Assembly (NCBI RefSeq): GCF_021173675.1 | Contig: NZ_JAIHON010000006.1 | Span: 124,001-188,000 of the forward strand | Origin: Streptomyces lincolnensis | Lineage (GTDB): Bacteria; Actinomycetota; Actinomycetes; Streptomycetales; Streptomycetaceae | Reading direction: 5' to 3' | DNA: 64,000 bases | Shown here: in pieces, positions 44,360 through 52,604 of the stretch | Numbering within the stretch: the first letter of the stretch is position 1 | How the letters are laid out: the number at the start of each line of letters is the position of its first letter | Position numbers and translations under genes: made by a program | Notes under the pieces: generated by a model | Database searches by the model: none | Seen by the model: only the letters and a program-made list of their open reading frames with translations | Told to the model about the DNA's origin: nothing

Positions 44360-45838
44360 TCAGGTCTGCGCCATGTCCACGAAGCGCGAGTAGTGACCCT
44401 GGAAGGCGACCGTGATGGTGGCCGTGGGGCCGTTACGGTGCTTGCCCACGATGATGTCCGCCTCGCCCGCGCGCGGCGACTCCTTCTCGTAGGCGTCCTC
44501 GCGGTGCAGCAGGATGACCATGTCGGCGTCCTGCTCGATGGAGCCGGACTCACGCAGGTCGGACACCATCGGCTTCTTGTCGGTGCGCTGCTCGGGGCCA
44601 CGGTTGAGCTGGGAGAGCGCGATCACCGGCACCTCCAGCTCCTTGGCCAGGAGCTTGAGGTTACGGGACATGTCCGAGACCTCCTGCTGACGGCTCTCGG
44701 AGCGCTTGGAGCCACCGGCCTGCATCAGCTGGAGGTAGTCGATGATCACGAGCTTGATGTCGTTGCGCTGCTTCAGCCGCCGGCACTTGGCCCGGATCTC
44801 CATCATCGACAGGTTCGGGGAGTCGTCGATGTAGAGCGGGGCGGCCGAGACCTCGGGCATCCGGCGGGCCAGGCGGGTCCAGTCCTCGTCCGTCATGGTG
44901 CCGGACCGCATGTGGTGCAGGGCCACGCGCGCCTCGGCGGACAGCAGACGCATCGCGATCTCGTTGCGTCCCATTTCGAGGGAGAAGATGACGCTGGGCA
45001 GGTTGTGCTTGATGGACGCGGCGCGCGCGAAGTCCAGCGCGAGCGTCGACTTGCCCATGGCGGGTCGGGCCGCGATGACGATCATCTGGCCGGGGTGCAG
45101 ACCGTTGGTCAACGAATCGAGGTCCGTGAAGCCGGTGGGCACACCGGTCATCTCGCCGCTGCGCGAGCCGATCGCCTCGATCTCGTCGAGGGCGCCTTCC
45201 ATGATGTCGCCGAGCGGCAGATAGTCCTCGCTGGTGCGCTGCTCGGTGACGGCGTAGATCTCGGCCTGGGCCCGGTTGACGATCTCGTCGACGTCGTCGT
45301 CGGCCGCATATCCCATTTGCGTGATGCGGGTGCCGGCTTCGACCAGGCGGCGCAGGACCGCGCGCTCGTGCACGATCTCCGCGTAGTACTCGGCGTTGGC
45401 CGCCGTCGGCACCGTCTGGACAAGGGTGTGCAGATACGATGCGCCGCCGACCTTGTTGATCTCGCCGCGCTTGGTGAGCTCGGCGGCGATCGTGATGGGG
45501 TCGGCCGGCTCGCCCTTGGCATAGACGTCGAGGATCGCCTGGAAGATCGTCTCGTGCGCGGGCTTGTAGAAGTCGTGGCTCTTGATGACCTCGACGACGT
45601 CGGCGATGGCGTCCTTGGACAGGAGCATGCCGCCGAGGACGGACTGTTCGGCATCGAGGTCCTGCGGCGGTACGCGCTCGAACGCCGTCCCCCCGCCGTC
45701 CCACTCACCGGTGTCCCGGCCGCGATCGTGCTGTTCGTCGCGGCCCCGTCCTCCGGCGCCGCGGCCGCGGGAGGCGGGCAGACGATCACTGGGACCGCTG
45801 TCGGCCCACGGGTCGTCCAAGGGCTCGGAAATGCTCAC
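44360..45838 (-). CDS. dnaB: replicative DNA helicase DnaB
   Basis: Protein of 492 aa. The N-terminal domain begins ERVPPQDLDAEQSVLGGMLLSKDAI. The RecA-like C-terminal domain contains Walker A ARPAMGKSTLALDFAR, EMGRNEIAMRLLSAEA, Walker B LVIIDYLQLMQAGG, and the arginine-finger region EVPVIALSQLNRGPEQR and GKHRNGPTATI. GTG 45838 is chosen with a strong AGGAGG upstream; an in-frame start at 46006 would run through AT-rich upstream sequence. DnaB unwinds the replication fork. Confidence 0.97.
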   Translation of the reverse strand: MSISEPLDDPWADSGPSDRLPASRGRGAGGRGRDEQHDRGRDTGEWDGGGTAFERVPPQDLDAEQSVLGGMLLSKDAIADVVEVIKSHDFYKPAHETIFQAILDVYAKGEPADPITIAAELTKRGEINKVGGASYLHTLVQTVPTAANAEYYAEIVHERAVLRRLVEAGTRITQMGYAADDDVDEIVNRAQAEIYAVTEQRTSEDYLPLGDIMEGALDEIEAIGSRSGEMTGVPTGFTDLDSLTNGLHPGQMIVIAARPAMGKSTLALDFARAASIKHNLPSVIFSLEMGRNEIAMRLLSAEARVALHHMRSGTMTDEDWTRLARRMPEVSAAPLYIDDSPNLSMMEIRAKCRRLKQRNDIKLVIIDYLQLMQAGGSKRSESRQQEVSDMSRNLKLLAKELEVPVIALSQLNRGPEQRTDKKPMVSDLRESGSIEQDADMVILLHREDAYEKESPRAGEADIIVGKHRNGPTATITVAFQGHYSRFVDMAQT

Positions 45839-46298
45839 CGAGCCACCTCCTCCCGTCCGCCGAGCGGACCTAGCCGTGCCACTCTTTTCTACGGCACGGC
45901 ACTGACAAATGAGATGCCCAACTCCGTTTCTGGCGCGTCGGTTTTGTGATGGTTTCCAGACCGACGAAACGGAGCGGGCGCCGGACCACCGTAGGCCCGC
46001 GGGCACCGTCAGCCAATCTGGTTATCCACAGGCCATGTGGACGACGGCCCGGATGCTGTGGAGAACTCCACAAAACCTGTGCACGACACGGTGGACAGGC
46101 CTGTGAACAAGCTCGGCGCGGCACTGCTGCACCTACCCTGAGCTGCCCTTTTCCCGTCCACCGGCTGTGCAGAAGAAAAACTTCCCCAGTCGGACCAAGA
46201 TCAGTTCGAACTGTACACAGGAGTGGACGACACCAGAGGAGCAGTAAGGGTCAGTATCGGATTGCATCTCTTACCTGTGGACGATTAGATTAGTGCTC
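45839..46298. promoter_or_regulatory. divergent dnaB/MATE region with DnaA-box-like sequences
   Basis: 460 bp. TTATCCACA (46022-46030, a consensus DnaA box), a palindrome TGTGGAGAACTCCACA (46057-46072) and TGTGGACGA (46035-46043 and 46276-46284) recall DnaA boxes. A TAGATT element about 12 bp before the MATE start may be a -10 box. The cluster could tie dnaB expression to DnaA. No gene was recognised. Confidence 0.5.
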
Positions 46299-47636
46299 AT
46301 GACACAGGCTCCCGCGACTCCCAGGGCCGTCCGGCGACAGCACGATCGGGAGATCGTCGCGCTGGCCGTTCCGGCCTTCGGCGCACTCGTCGCCGAGCCC
46401 CTCTTCGTCATGGCCGACAGCGCGATCGTGGGCCATCTCGGCACCGCGCAACTCGCCGGACTCGGCATCGCCTCGGCCCTCCTCACGACGGCCGTCAGCA
46501 TCTTCGTCTTCCTTGCCTATGCCACCACGGCCGCCGTTTCCCGACGGGTCGGCGCCGGCGATCTCCAGGCCGCCATCCGCCAGGGCATGGACGGCATCTG
46601 GCTGGCCCTGCTGCTCGGCGCCGGCGTCATCGCCATCGTGCTGCCCACGGCACCGTCCCTCGTGGAACTCTTCGGTGCCTCCGGCACCGCGGCCCCTTAC
46701 GCGACGACCTACCTTCGCATCTCGTCCCTGGGCATCCCGGCCATGCTCGTCGTCCTCGCCGCGACCGGAGTGCTGCGCGGCCTCCAGAACACGAGGACGC
46801 CGCTGTATGTCGCCCTCGCCGGCTTCATCGCCAACGCGGTCCTCAACGTCGGCCTCGTCTACGGTGCCGACCTGGGGATCGCGGGCTCCGCCTGGGGCAC
46901 CGTCATCGCCCAGTGGGGCATGGCCGTCGTCTATCTCGTGGTGGTGGTCCGCGGCGCCCGTCGACACGGAGCCTCGCTGCGCCCCGACGCGGCCGGCATC
47001 CGGGCCTCCGCACAAGCCGGCGTCCCCCTGCTGGTGCGCACCCTCTCGCTCCGGGCGATCCTGATGATCGCCACGGCCGTCGCGGCACGGCTCGGCGACG
47101 CCGACATCGCGGCGCACCAGATCATCCTGTCCCTGTGGAGTCTGCTCGCCTTCGCCCTCGATGCCATCGCCATCGCCGGACAGGCCATCATCGGGCGGTA
47201 CTTGGGAGCCGGCGATGCCGCGGGCGCCCGCCAGGCATGCCGTCGCATGGTGGAGTGGGGTATCGCGGTCGGGGTCGTCCTCGGCGTCCTGGTCGTGATC
47301 TCCCGCCCTCTGCTGCTGCCCCTGTTCACCAGTGACTCCGTGGTCAAGGACGCCGCCCTGCCCGCTCTCGTGATCGTGGCCCTCTCCCAGCCGATCTCCG
47401 GAGTCGTCTTCACCCTGGACGGAGTTCTCATGGGCGCCGGAGACGGCCCCTATCTGGCGTGGGCGATGATCCTCACCCTGGTGGTCTTCACTCCGGTCGC
47501 CCTGCTGATCCCGACGCTGGGCGGTGGGCTGACGGCTGTCTGGACGGCCATGACGCTGATGATGACGGTGCGGATGCTGACGCTCTGGCCACGGACACGC
47601 TCGGGCCGCTGGCTCGTCACGGGTGCGACGCGCTGA
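46299..47636 (+). CDS. MATE-family multidrug efflux transporter
   Basis: Protein of 445 aa with twelve membrane helices. It starts with the MATE pattern HDREIVALAVPAFGALVAEPLFVMADSAIVGHLGT and contains the second-half repeat SLRAILMIATAVAARLGDADIAAHQIILSLWSLLAFALDAIAIAGQAIIG. MATE proteins export cationic drugs with Na+ or H+. ATG 46299 is chosen; GTG 46293 also in frame. It is divergent from dnaB. Two parS sites follow its stop. Confidence 0.93.
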   Translation: MTQAPATPRAVRRQHDREIVALAVPAFGALVAEPLFVMADSAIVGHLGTAQLAGLGIASALLTTAVSIFVFLAYATTAAVSRRVGAGDLQAAIRQGMDGIWLALLLGAGVIAIVLPTAPSLVELFGASGTAAPYATTYLRISSLGIPAMLVVLAATGVLRGLQNTRTPLYVALAGFIANAVLNVGLVYGADLGIAGSAWGTVIAQWGMAVVYLVVVVRGARRHGASLRPDAAGIRASAQAGVPLLVRTLSLRAILMIATAVAARLGDADIAAHQIILSLWSLLAFALDAIAIAGQAIIGRYLGAGDAAGARQACRRMVEWGIAVGVVLGVLVVISRPLLLPLFTSDSVVKDAALPALVIVALSQPISGVVFTLDGVLMGAGDGPYLAWAMILTLVVFTPVALLIPTLGGGLTAVWTAMTLMMTVRMLTLWPRTRSGRWLVTGATR

Positions 47637-47638
47637 CC

Positions 47639-47681
47639 GTTTCACGTGAAACATCGTGGGCCGTCACGTTTCACGTGAAAC
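47639..47681. promoter_or_regulatory. parS: two perfect parS sites 29 bp apart
   Basis: GTTTCACGTGAAAC at 47639-47652 and again at 47668-47681, starting 2 bp after the MATE stop. The 29-bp centre-to-centre spacing puts the two sites on roughly opposite turns (2.75 turns). Confidence 0.93.
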
Positions 47682-47712
47682 ACCACGTGCCGCGATACCT
47701 CTCAGGCATGGA

Positions 47713-47746
47713 AGAGGGGCCGCACCCTCATGGGTGCGGCCCCTCT
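47713..47746. terminator. bidirectional terminator between MATE and rplI
   Basis: A 15-bp perfect stem: AGAGGGGCCGCACCC pairs with GGGTGCGGCCCCTCT, 4-nt loop. It lies between the + strand MATE gene and the - strand ribosomal operon. Confidence 0.92.
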
Positions 47747-47772
47747 CACAACTGCTCGAACCGAGCGCAGCG

Positions 47773-48219
47773 TCAGGCCGCGACGACCTCGATGCTGACC
47801 TTGGCGGCAACCTCGGGGTGCAGACGCACGGACGTCTCGTGGGCGCCCAGGGTCTTGATGGGCGAGCCCAGCTCGATGCGGCGCTTGTCGACCTCGGGGC
47901 CACCGGAAGCCTTGATCGCGGAAGCGACGTCGGCGGGGGTGACGGAACCGAAGAGACGACCGGCGTCGCCGGAGCGGACGGCCAGGCGGACCTTGACACC
48001 CTCGAGCTGGGCCTTCACAGCGTTGGCCTGCTCGATGGTCTGGATCTCGTGGATCTTGCGAGCACGACGGATCTGCTCGACGTCCTTCTCGCCACCCTTG
48101 GTCCAACGGATCGCGAAGTTCCGCGGGATCAGGTAGTTGCGAGCGTAACCGTCCTTGACGTCGACGACGTCGCCCGCGGCACCGAGGCCGGAGACCTCGT
48201 GGGTGAGGATGATCTTCAT
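47773..48219 (-). CDS. rplI: 50S ribosomal protein L9
   Basis: Protein of 148 aa, full length. The N-terminal MKIILTHEVSGLGAAGDVVDVKDGYARNYLIPRNFA is diagnostic. It binds domain V of 23S rRNA and influences translational fidelity. Last gene of rpsF-ssb-rpsR-rplI, 18 bp after rpsR. Confidence 0.98.
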   Translation of the reverse strand: MKIILTHEVSGLGAAGDVVDVKDGYARNYLIPRNFAIRWTKGGEKDVEQIRRARKIHEIQTIEQANAVKAQLEGVKVRLAVRSGDAGRLFGSVTPADVASAIKASGGPEVDKRRIELGSPIKTLGAHETSVRLHPEVAAKVSIEVVAA

Positions 48220-48237
48220 GAGTCGGTCACCCTTCCC

Positions 48238-48474
48238 TTATCGCGCGGTGGACGTGTAGGGCAGCAGCGCCATCTCACGGCTGTTCTTGACGGCCGTGGC
48301 GACGTCACGCTGGTGCTGCGTGCAGTTGCCGGTCACGCGGCGGGCACGGATCTTGCCGCGGTCGGAAATGAACTTCCGCAGCATGTTCGTGTCCTTGTAG
48401 TCCACGTACGTGACCTTGTCCTTGCAGAAAGCGCAGACCTTCTTCTTCGGCTTGCGCACAGGCGGCTTCGCCAT
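48238..48474 (-). CDS. rpsR: 30S ribosomal protein S18 (zinc-binding C+ form)
   Basis: Protein of 78 aa. VCAFCKDK supplies Cys14 and Cys17, and NCTQHQ supplies Cys51 and His54, so this is the zinc-binding (C+) paralogue. Streptomyces also have a Zur-controlled C- copy elsewhere. S18 partners S6 in the platform of the small subunit. It lies between ssb and rplI. Confidence 0.97.
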   Translation of the reverse strand: MAKPPVRKPKKKVCAFCKDKVTYVDYKDTNMLRKFISDRGKIRARRVTGNCTQHQRDVATAVKNSREMALLPYTSTAR

Positions 48475-48533
48475 GGTGTATCTCCTGTGTGATCAAGAAG
48501 TGTGGGTACGCCCCCCACCCTCGGCCCGAAGGC

Positions 48534-49136
48534 CTAGAAGGGGGGCTCGTCCGAGTAGCCGCCGCCCTGCTGGCCGCCGCCGGAGTTTCCACCCCAGCCG
48601 CCGCCACCGCCGCCGCCCTGCTGGCCACCGGCGGGAGCGCCGGTCGCCCACGGGTCGTCGGCGGGAGCGCCGCCGCCCTGCTGGCCGCCACCGGAGCCAC
48701 CGCCCCAGCCGCCGCCACCCTGGCCGCCACCGCCACCGCTGTAACCACCCTGGCCCCCGCGCCCGGCACCACCGGCGGTCTTGGTGACCTTGGCCGTGGC
48801 ACTGCGCAGGCTGGCGCCGACTTCCTCGACGTCCAGTTCGTAGACCGTGCGCTTGACGCCCTCACGGTCCTCGTAGGACCGCTGCTTCAGCCGGCCCTGC
48901 ACGATGACGCGCATGCCTCGCTGGAGCGACTCGGCGACGTTCTCCGCCGCCTGACGCCAGACCGAGCAGGTCAGGAACAGGCTTTCGCCGTCCTTCCACT
49001 CGTTGGTCTGACGGTCGAAGGTGCGGGGGGTGGACGCGACACGGAACTTCGCGACCGCCGCACCGGACGGGGTGAAGCGCAGCTCGGGGTCATCGACAAG
49101 ATTGCCGACGACCGTGATGACGGTCTCGCCTGCCAT
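48534..49136 (-). CDS. ssb: single-stranded DNA-binding protein
   Basis: Protein of 200 aa. N-terminal OB fold (about 1-110: MAGETVITVVGNLVDDPELRFTPSGAAVAKFRVASTPR). A long Gly/Gln-rich linker (about 120-190) follows, and then the acidic C-terminal tail DEPPF that recruits partner proteins. It lies in the conserved rpsF-ssb-rpsR-rplI operon, next to the dnaB region, and protects ssDNA during replication and repair. Confidence 0.97.
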   Translation of the reverse strand: MAGETVITVVGNLVDDPELRFTPSGAAVAKFRVASTPRTFDRQTNEWKDGESLFLTCSVWRQAAENVAESLQRGMRVIVQGRLKQRSYEDREGVKRTVYELDVEEVGASLRSATAKVTKTAGGAGRGGQGGYSGGGGGQGGGGWGGGSGGGQQGGGAPADDPWATGAPAGGQQGGGGGGGWGGNSGGGQQGGGYSDEPPF

Positions 49137-49214
49137 GGGGGAACCTCTCGGCGGGTTTGCTCTGGCTGCTTGGTTGCTGCTACTCGAATCCCGAGATCAG
49201 CTGAGCGGAGGAGC

Positions 49215-49505
49215 TCAGTGGGTCTCGGGGCGGAGGACCTTGGTCCGGAGGACCGACTCGTTCAGGTTCATCTGGCGGTCGAGCTCCTTGACGACCGCAG
49301 GCTCGGCCTGCAGGTCGATGACCGAGTAGATGCCCTCAGGCTTCTTCTTGATCTCGTACGAGAGACGACGACGGCCCCAGGTGTCGACCTTCTCGACCTT
49401 TCCGTTGGCCTCACGGACAACGGAGAGGAAGTTCTCGATCAGGGGGGCGACGGCGCGCTCCTCCAGATCGGGGTCGAGGATGACCATCACCTCGTAGTGA
49501 CGCAT
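49215..49505 (-). CDS. rpsF: 30S ribosomal protein S6
   Basis: Protein of 96 aa: MRHYEVMVILDPDLEERAV, VDTWGRRRLSYEIKKKPEG, LDRQMNLNESVLRTKVLRPE. First gene of the operon; ATG 49505 has AAAGGAGGTGGG upstream. It binds 16S rRNA with S18. Confidence 0.97.
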   Translation of the reverse strand: MRHYEVMVILDPDLEERAVAPLIENFLSVVREANGKVEKVDTWGRRRLSYEIKKKPEGIYSVIDLQAEPAVVKELDRQMNLNESVLRTKVLRPETH

Positions 49506-49781
49506 GTGGAACCCACCTCCTTTGGACTCAGCGGCCACGGTCGTTCCGTGGCAGGAGGGTTGTGATGCGTACGCAACAGTGTCCACCAGTAAATCAGCCG
49601 CCACTGACAACCGGGGTTCCTCGGGGGATTCCCGGGTCGTGACGTGGGCAGACACCGGTGCAGACGGTACAGAGTACCCGCACAGCGGCTTCCGGTTGAA
49701 ATCAGGCCCCGGAGGCCGTCAATCTGTACACATCGGGTGTGTATGGCGCTACGATGCGCCGCCTTTCGCAGGAGGTGCCCC

Positions 49782-50093
49782 ATGGCACAGGCATTGCGAC
49801 CCAACACCGTCGGAGGGCTGTTCGCCACGGACGGCAAGCCCCACCCGCTCCAGGACACGCTGCTCGCGGTGACCCTGGTGCTGGGCATCACGTCGTTCGT
49901 CACGGCGATGTTCCACGACCTGCACCTGCTGAGCTCCTGGACCGGTCTGGTGGGGATCCTCACCGGCGCGTACGGGCAGTGGATCTCGGAGACGACCCGC
50001 GAGCGCTTCGGGCTGATCCTCGGCCTCGGCGCGTCGGGAATCGGCTTCTTCCTCGGCATGGCGCACGGCGGGCTCTTCGGCGGGGTCTTCTGA
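49782..50093 (+). CDS. small membrane protein, hypothetical
   Basis: Protein of 103 aa with three hydrophobic segments (DTLLAVTLVLGITSFVTAM, SWTGLVGILTGAYGQW and FGLILGLGASGIGFFLGMA). ATG 49782 is preceded by a strong AGGAGGT. A TACGAT -10-like element lies about 30 bp upstream. It sits between the rpsF operon and femX. No family was recognised. The strong translation signal and even codon usage support a real gene. Confidence 0.75.
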   Translation: MAQALRPNTVGGLFATDGKPHPLQDTLLAVTLVLGITSFVTAMFHDLHLLSSWTGLVGILTGAYGQWISETTRERFGLILGLGASGIGFFLGMAHGGLFGGVF

Positions 50094-50273
50094 CGCCTGG
50101 GACACCCTTCCCGCAATCCCTCATATCGGACCACGGAACGTCTCGGCGGCCACCAGGGCCGGGGCGAAGGTTCCATACGCCCAGTCGGGGCGCTCGCCAG
50201 GCGCAGTAGGCTTCGGCGCGAGAGCCGGAGCCCCTGTACCCATGGGGACACACCAGCCCGAGGAGCGCCCCGA

Positions 50274-51395
50274 ATGAGCCTGACCCTGAGGACGATCAGC
50301 CGCGAGCAGCATCTGGCGTACATCCAGAGCCTGCCGTCGGCGAGCCACATGCAGGTTCCGGCCTGGGCAGACGTCAAGGCGGAGTGGCGTTCGGAGAGCC
50401 TCGGGTGGTTCGACGACAAGACCGGTGAGCTGGTCGGCGCGGGCATGGTCCTCTACCGACAGCTCCCCAAGATCAAGCGCTACCTCGCCTATCTGCCCGA
50501 GGGCCCGGTCATCAACTGGTTCGCGCCGAATCTGACCGAGTGGCTGGAACCGATGCTCGCCCACCTCAAGCACCAGGGCGCGTTCTCCGTGAAGATGGGC
50601 CCGCCGGTCATCATCCGGCGCTGGGAGGCCACCTCCATCAAGGCCGGCATCCAGAACCCGGACGTGAAGCGACTGCGCGACATCGAGGCCGACTTCATCG
50701 AACCGCGCGCCTTCGAGGTCGCCGACAAGCTGCGCCGTATGGGCTGGCAGCAGGGCGAGGACGGGGGCGCCGGATTCGGCGACGTCCAGCCCCGCTACGT
50801 CTACCAGGTGCCGCTGGCGAACCGGTCCCTGGAAGAGGTCCACAAGAACTTCAACCAGCTCTGGCGCCGCAACATCAAGAAGGCCGAGAAGGCGGGCGTC
50901 GAGGTCGTCCAGGGCGGCTACCAGGACCTGGAGGAGTGGCAGCGGCTGTACGAGATCACGGCCGTGCGCGACCACTTCCGGCCCCGCCCGCTGTCGTACT
51001 TCCAGCGCATGTGGACGGCCCTCAACACCGAGGACCCCAACCGCATGCGGCTGTACTTCGCGCGGCACAACGGCGTGAACCTGTCCGCGGCGACGATGCT
51101 GATCGTCGGCGGGCACGTCTGGTACTCCTACGGCGCCTCCGACAACATCGGCCGCGAGGTCCGGCCCTCGAACGCGATGCAGTGGCGGATGCTGCGCGAC
51201 GCCTACGCGCTCGGCGCGACCGTCTACGACCTGCGCGGCATCTCGGACTCGCTGGACGAGACGGACCACCTCTTCGGTCTGATCCAGTTCAAGGTGGGCA
51301 CCGGCGGCCAGGCCGCCGAGTACCTGGGTGAGTGGGACTTCCCGCTCAACAAGCTGCTCCACAAGGCGCTCGACATCTACATGTCGCGCCGCTGA
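50274..51395 (+). CDS. femX: FemX-type peptidoglycan bridge aminoacyltransferase
   Basis: Protein of 373 aa of the Fem family (GNAT-like double fold). Blocks: QVPAWADVKAEWRSESLGWFDD, KMGPPVIIRRWEATSI, FNQLWRRNIKKAEKAGVEV, VWYSYGASDNIGREVRPSNAMQW and LRGISDSLDETDHLFGLIQFKVGTGG. In S. coelicolor FemX attaches the first glycine from glycyl-tRNA to the LL-diaminopimelate of the peptidoglycan precursor, and is essential. It heads a short run of cell-wall genes with the alanine-racemase-like gene 75 bp downstream. Confidence 0.93.
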   Translation: MSLTLRTISREQHLAYIQSLPSASHMQVPAWADVKAEWRSESLGWFDDKTGELVGAGMVLYRQLPKIKRYLAYLPEGPVINWFAPNLTEWLEPMLAHLKHQGAFSVKMGPPVIIRRWEATSIKAGIQNPDVKRLRDIEADFIEPRAFEVADKLRRMGWQQGEDGGAGFGDVQPRYVYQVPLANRSLEEVHKNFNQLWRRNIKKAEKAGVEVVQGGYQDLEEWQRLYEITAVRDHFRPRPLSYFQRMWTALNTEDPNRMRLYFARHNGVNLSAATMLIVGGHVWYSYGASDNIGREVRPSNAMQWRMLRDAYALGATVYDLRGISDSLDETDHLFGLIQFKVGTGGQAAEYLGEWDFPLNKLLHKALDIYMSRR

Positions 51396-51469
51396 CGTCG
51401 CGTTCTTCGCTTCAATAGCTCCCATACCTCTGATACACCGCAGCGACCAGAAAGGTTCCAGGTCCGGCC

Positions 51470-52501
51470 ATGGCGCTCACGCTCTACGTCGACACCGCGC
51501 GCTGGCGGGCGCACCACAAGCACGTGCAGGAGCAGTTCCCGGGCCTGGTGCCGGTCTGCAAGGGCAACGGCTACGGCTTCGGACACGAGCGGCTCGCGGA
51601 GGAGGCCACCCGGCTGGGCTCGGACGTCCTCGCCGTCGGCACGACGTACGAGGCCGCCCGGATCAAGGACTGGTTCGGCGGCGACCTGCTGGTGCTGACG
51701 CCGTACCGCCGCGGCGAGGAGCCCGTCCCGCTGCCCGACCGGGTCATCCGTTCGGTGTCGTCGATCGACGGGGTGTACGGCCTGGTGGGCGCCCGGGTGG
51801 TCATCGAGGTGATGTCATCGATGAAGCGGCACGGCATCAGTGAGCAGGACCTGCCGCAGCTGCACGCCGCCATAGAGAACGTGCGCCTGGAGGGTTTCGC
51901 GATCCACCTGCCGCTGGACCGTACCGACGGCTCGGACGCCGTCGAGGAGGTCATCGGCTGGATGGACCGGCTGCGCGCGGCCCGGCTGCCGCTGCACACG
52001 ATGTTCGTCAGCCACCTCAAGGCCGACGAACTCGCCCGTCTCCAGCAGCAGTTCCCGCAGACCCGCTTCCGCGCCCGCATCGGCACCCGGCTGTGGCTGG
52101 GCGACCACGACGCCACGGAGTACCGCGGCGCGGTCCTGGACGTCACCCGCGTCTCCAAGGGAGACCGCTTCGGCTACCGGCAGCAGAAGGCGGCCTCCGA
52201 CGGCTACCTGGTCGTCGTGGCGGGCGGTACGTCGCACGGGGTGGGCCTGGAGGCCCCCAAGGCCCTGCACGGCGTCATGCCGCGCGCCAAGGGCGTCGCC
52301 CGCGCCGGCCTGGCCACGGTCAACCGGAACCTTTCTCCGTTCGTCTGGGGCGGCAAGCAGCGCTGGTTCGCCGAGCCGCCGCACATGCAGGTCTCGATCC
52401 TGTTCGTGCCGTCCGACGCCCCCGAGCCCAAGGTCGGCGAGGAGCTCGTGGCCCATCTGCGGCACACCACCACGCAGTTCGACCGCATCGTCGACCGCTG
52501 A
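51470..52501 (+). CDS. alanine racemase-like PLP protein
   Basis: Protein of 343 aa with an alanine-racemase N-terminal fold: VPVCKGNGYGFG (PLP lysine Lys31), LAVGTTYEAARI, VIEVMSSMKRHGI, FRARIGTRLWLGDH and RFGYRQQKAASDGY. It differs from the canonical Alr in length and in the C-terminal domain, where the usual second-base Tyr is not obvious. It lies beside femX and may therefore supply or modify amino acids for peptidoglycan. Not called Alr because the catalytic Tyr is uncertain. A strong bidirectional terminator follows. Confidence 0.85.
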   Translation: MALTLYVDTARWRAHHKHVQEQFPGLVPVCKGNGYGFGHERLAEEATRLGSDVLAVGTTYEAARIKDWFGGDLLVLTPYRRGEEPVPLPDRVIRSVSSIDGVYGLVGARVVIEVMSSMKRHGISEQDLPQLHAAIENVRLEGFAIHLPLDRTDGSDAVEEVIGWMDRLRAARLPLHTMFVSHLKADELARLQQQFPQTRFRARIGTRLWLGDHDATEYRGAVLDVTRVSKGDRFGYRQQKAASDGYLVVVAGGTSHGVGLEAPKALHGVMPRAKGVARAGLATVNRNLSPFVWGGKQRWFAEPPHMQVSILFVPSDAPEPKVGEELVAHLRHTTTQFDRIVDR

Positions 52502-52541
52502 GCTCCGTAGAGGCAGCAGCCGAGGGTCGTAGAAGCAGCCG

Positions 52542-52577
52542 AAAGGCCGTACACGGAAGGTTCCGTGTACGGCCTTT
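52542..52577. terminator. bidirectional hairpin terminator
   Basis: AAAGGCCGTACACGGAA pairs perfectly with TTCCGTGTACGGCCTTT, with GG left at the apex. A 15 to 17-bp stem with A/T ends, between convergent genes. Confidence 0.93.
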
Positions 52578-52604
52578 GTCGTACGACGCCCAGGGACCGT
52601 TCGC

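Noticed and set aside
43173..45949. Long + strand frames across the serine hydrolase and dnaB
   Set aside because: Antisense to dnaB, whose domains and ribosome binding site are clear.
47656..48492. 278-codon + strand frame over rplI and rpsR
   Set aside because: Antisense to ribosomal proteins; no recognised domain.
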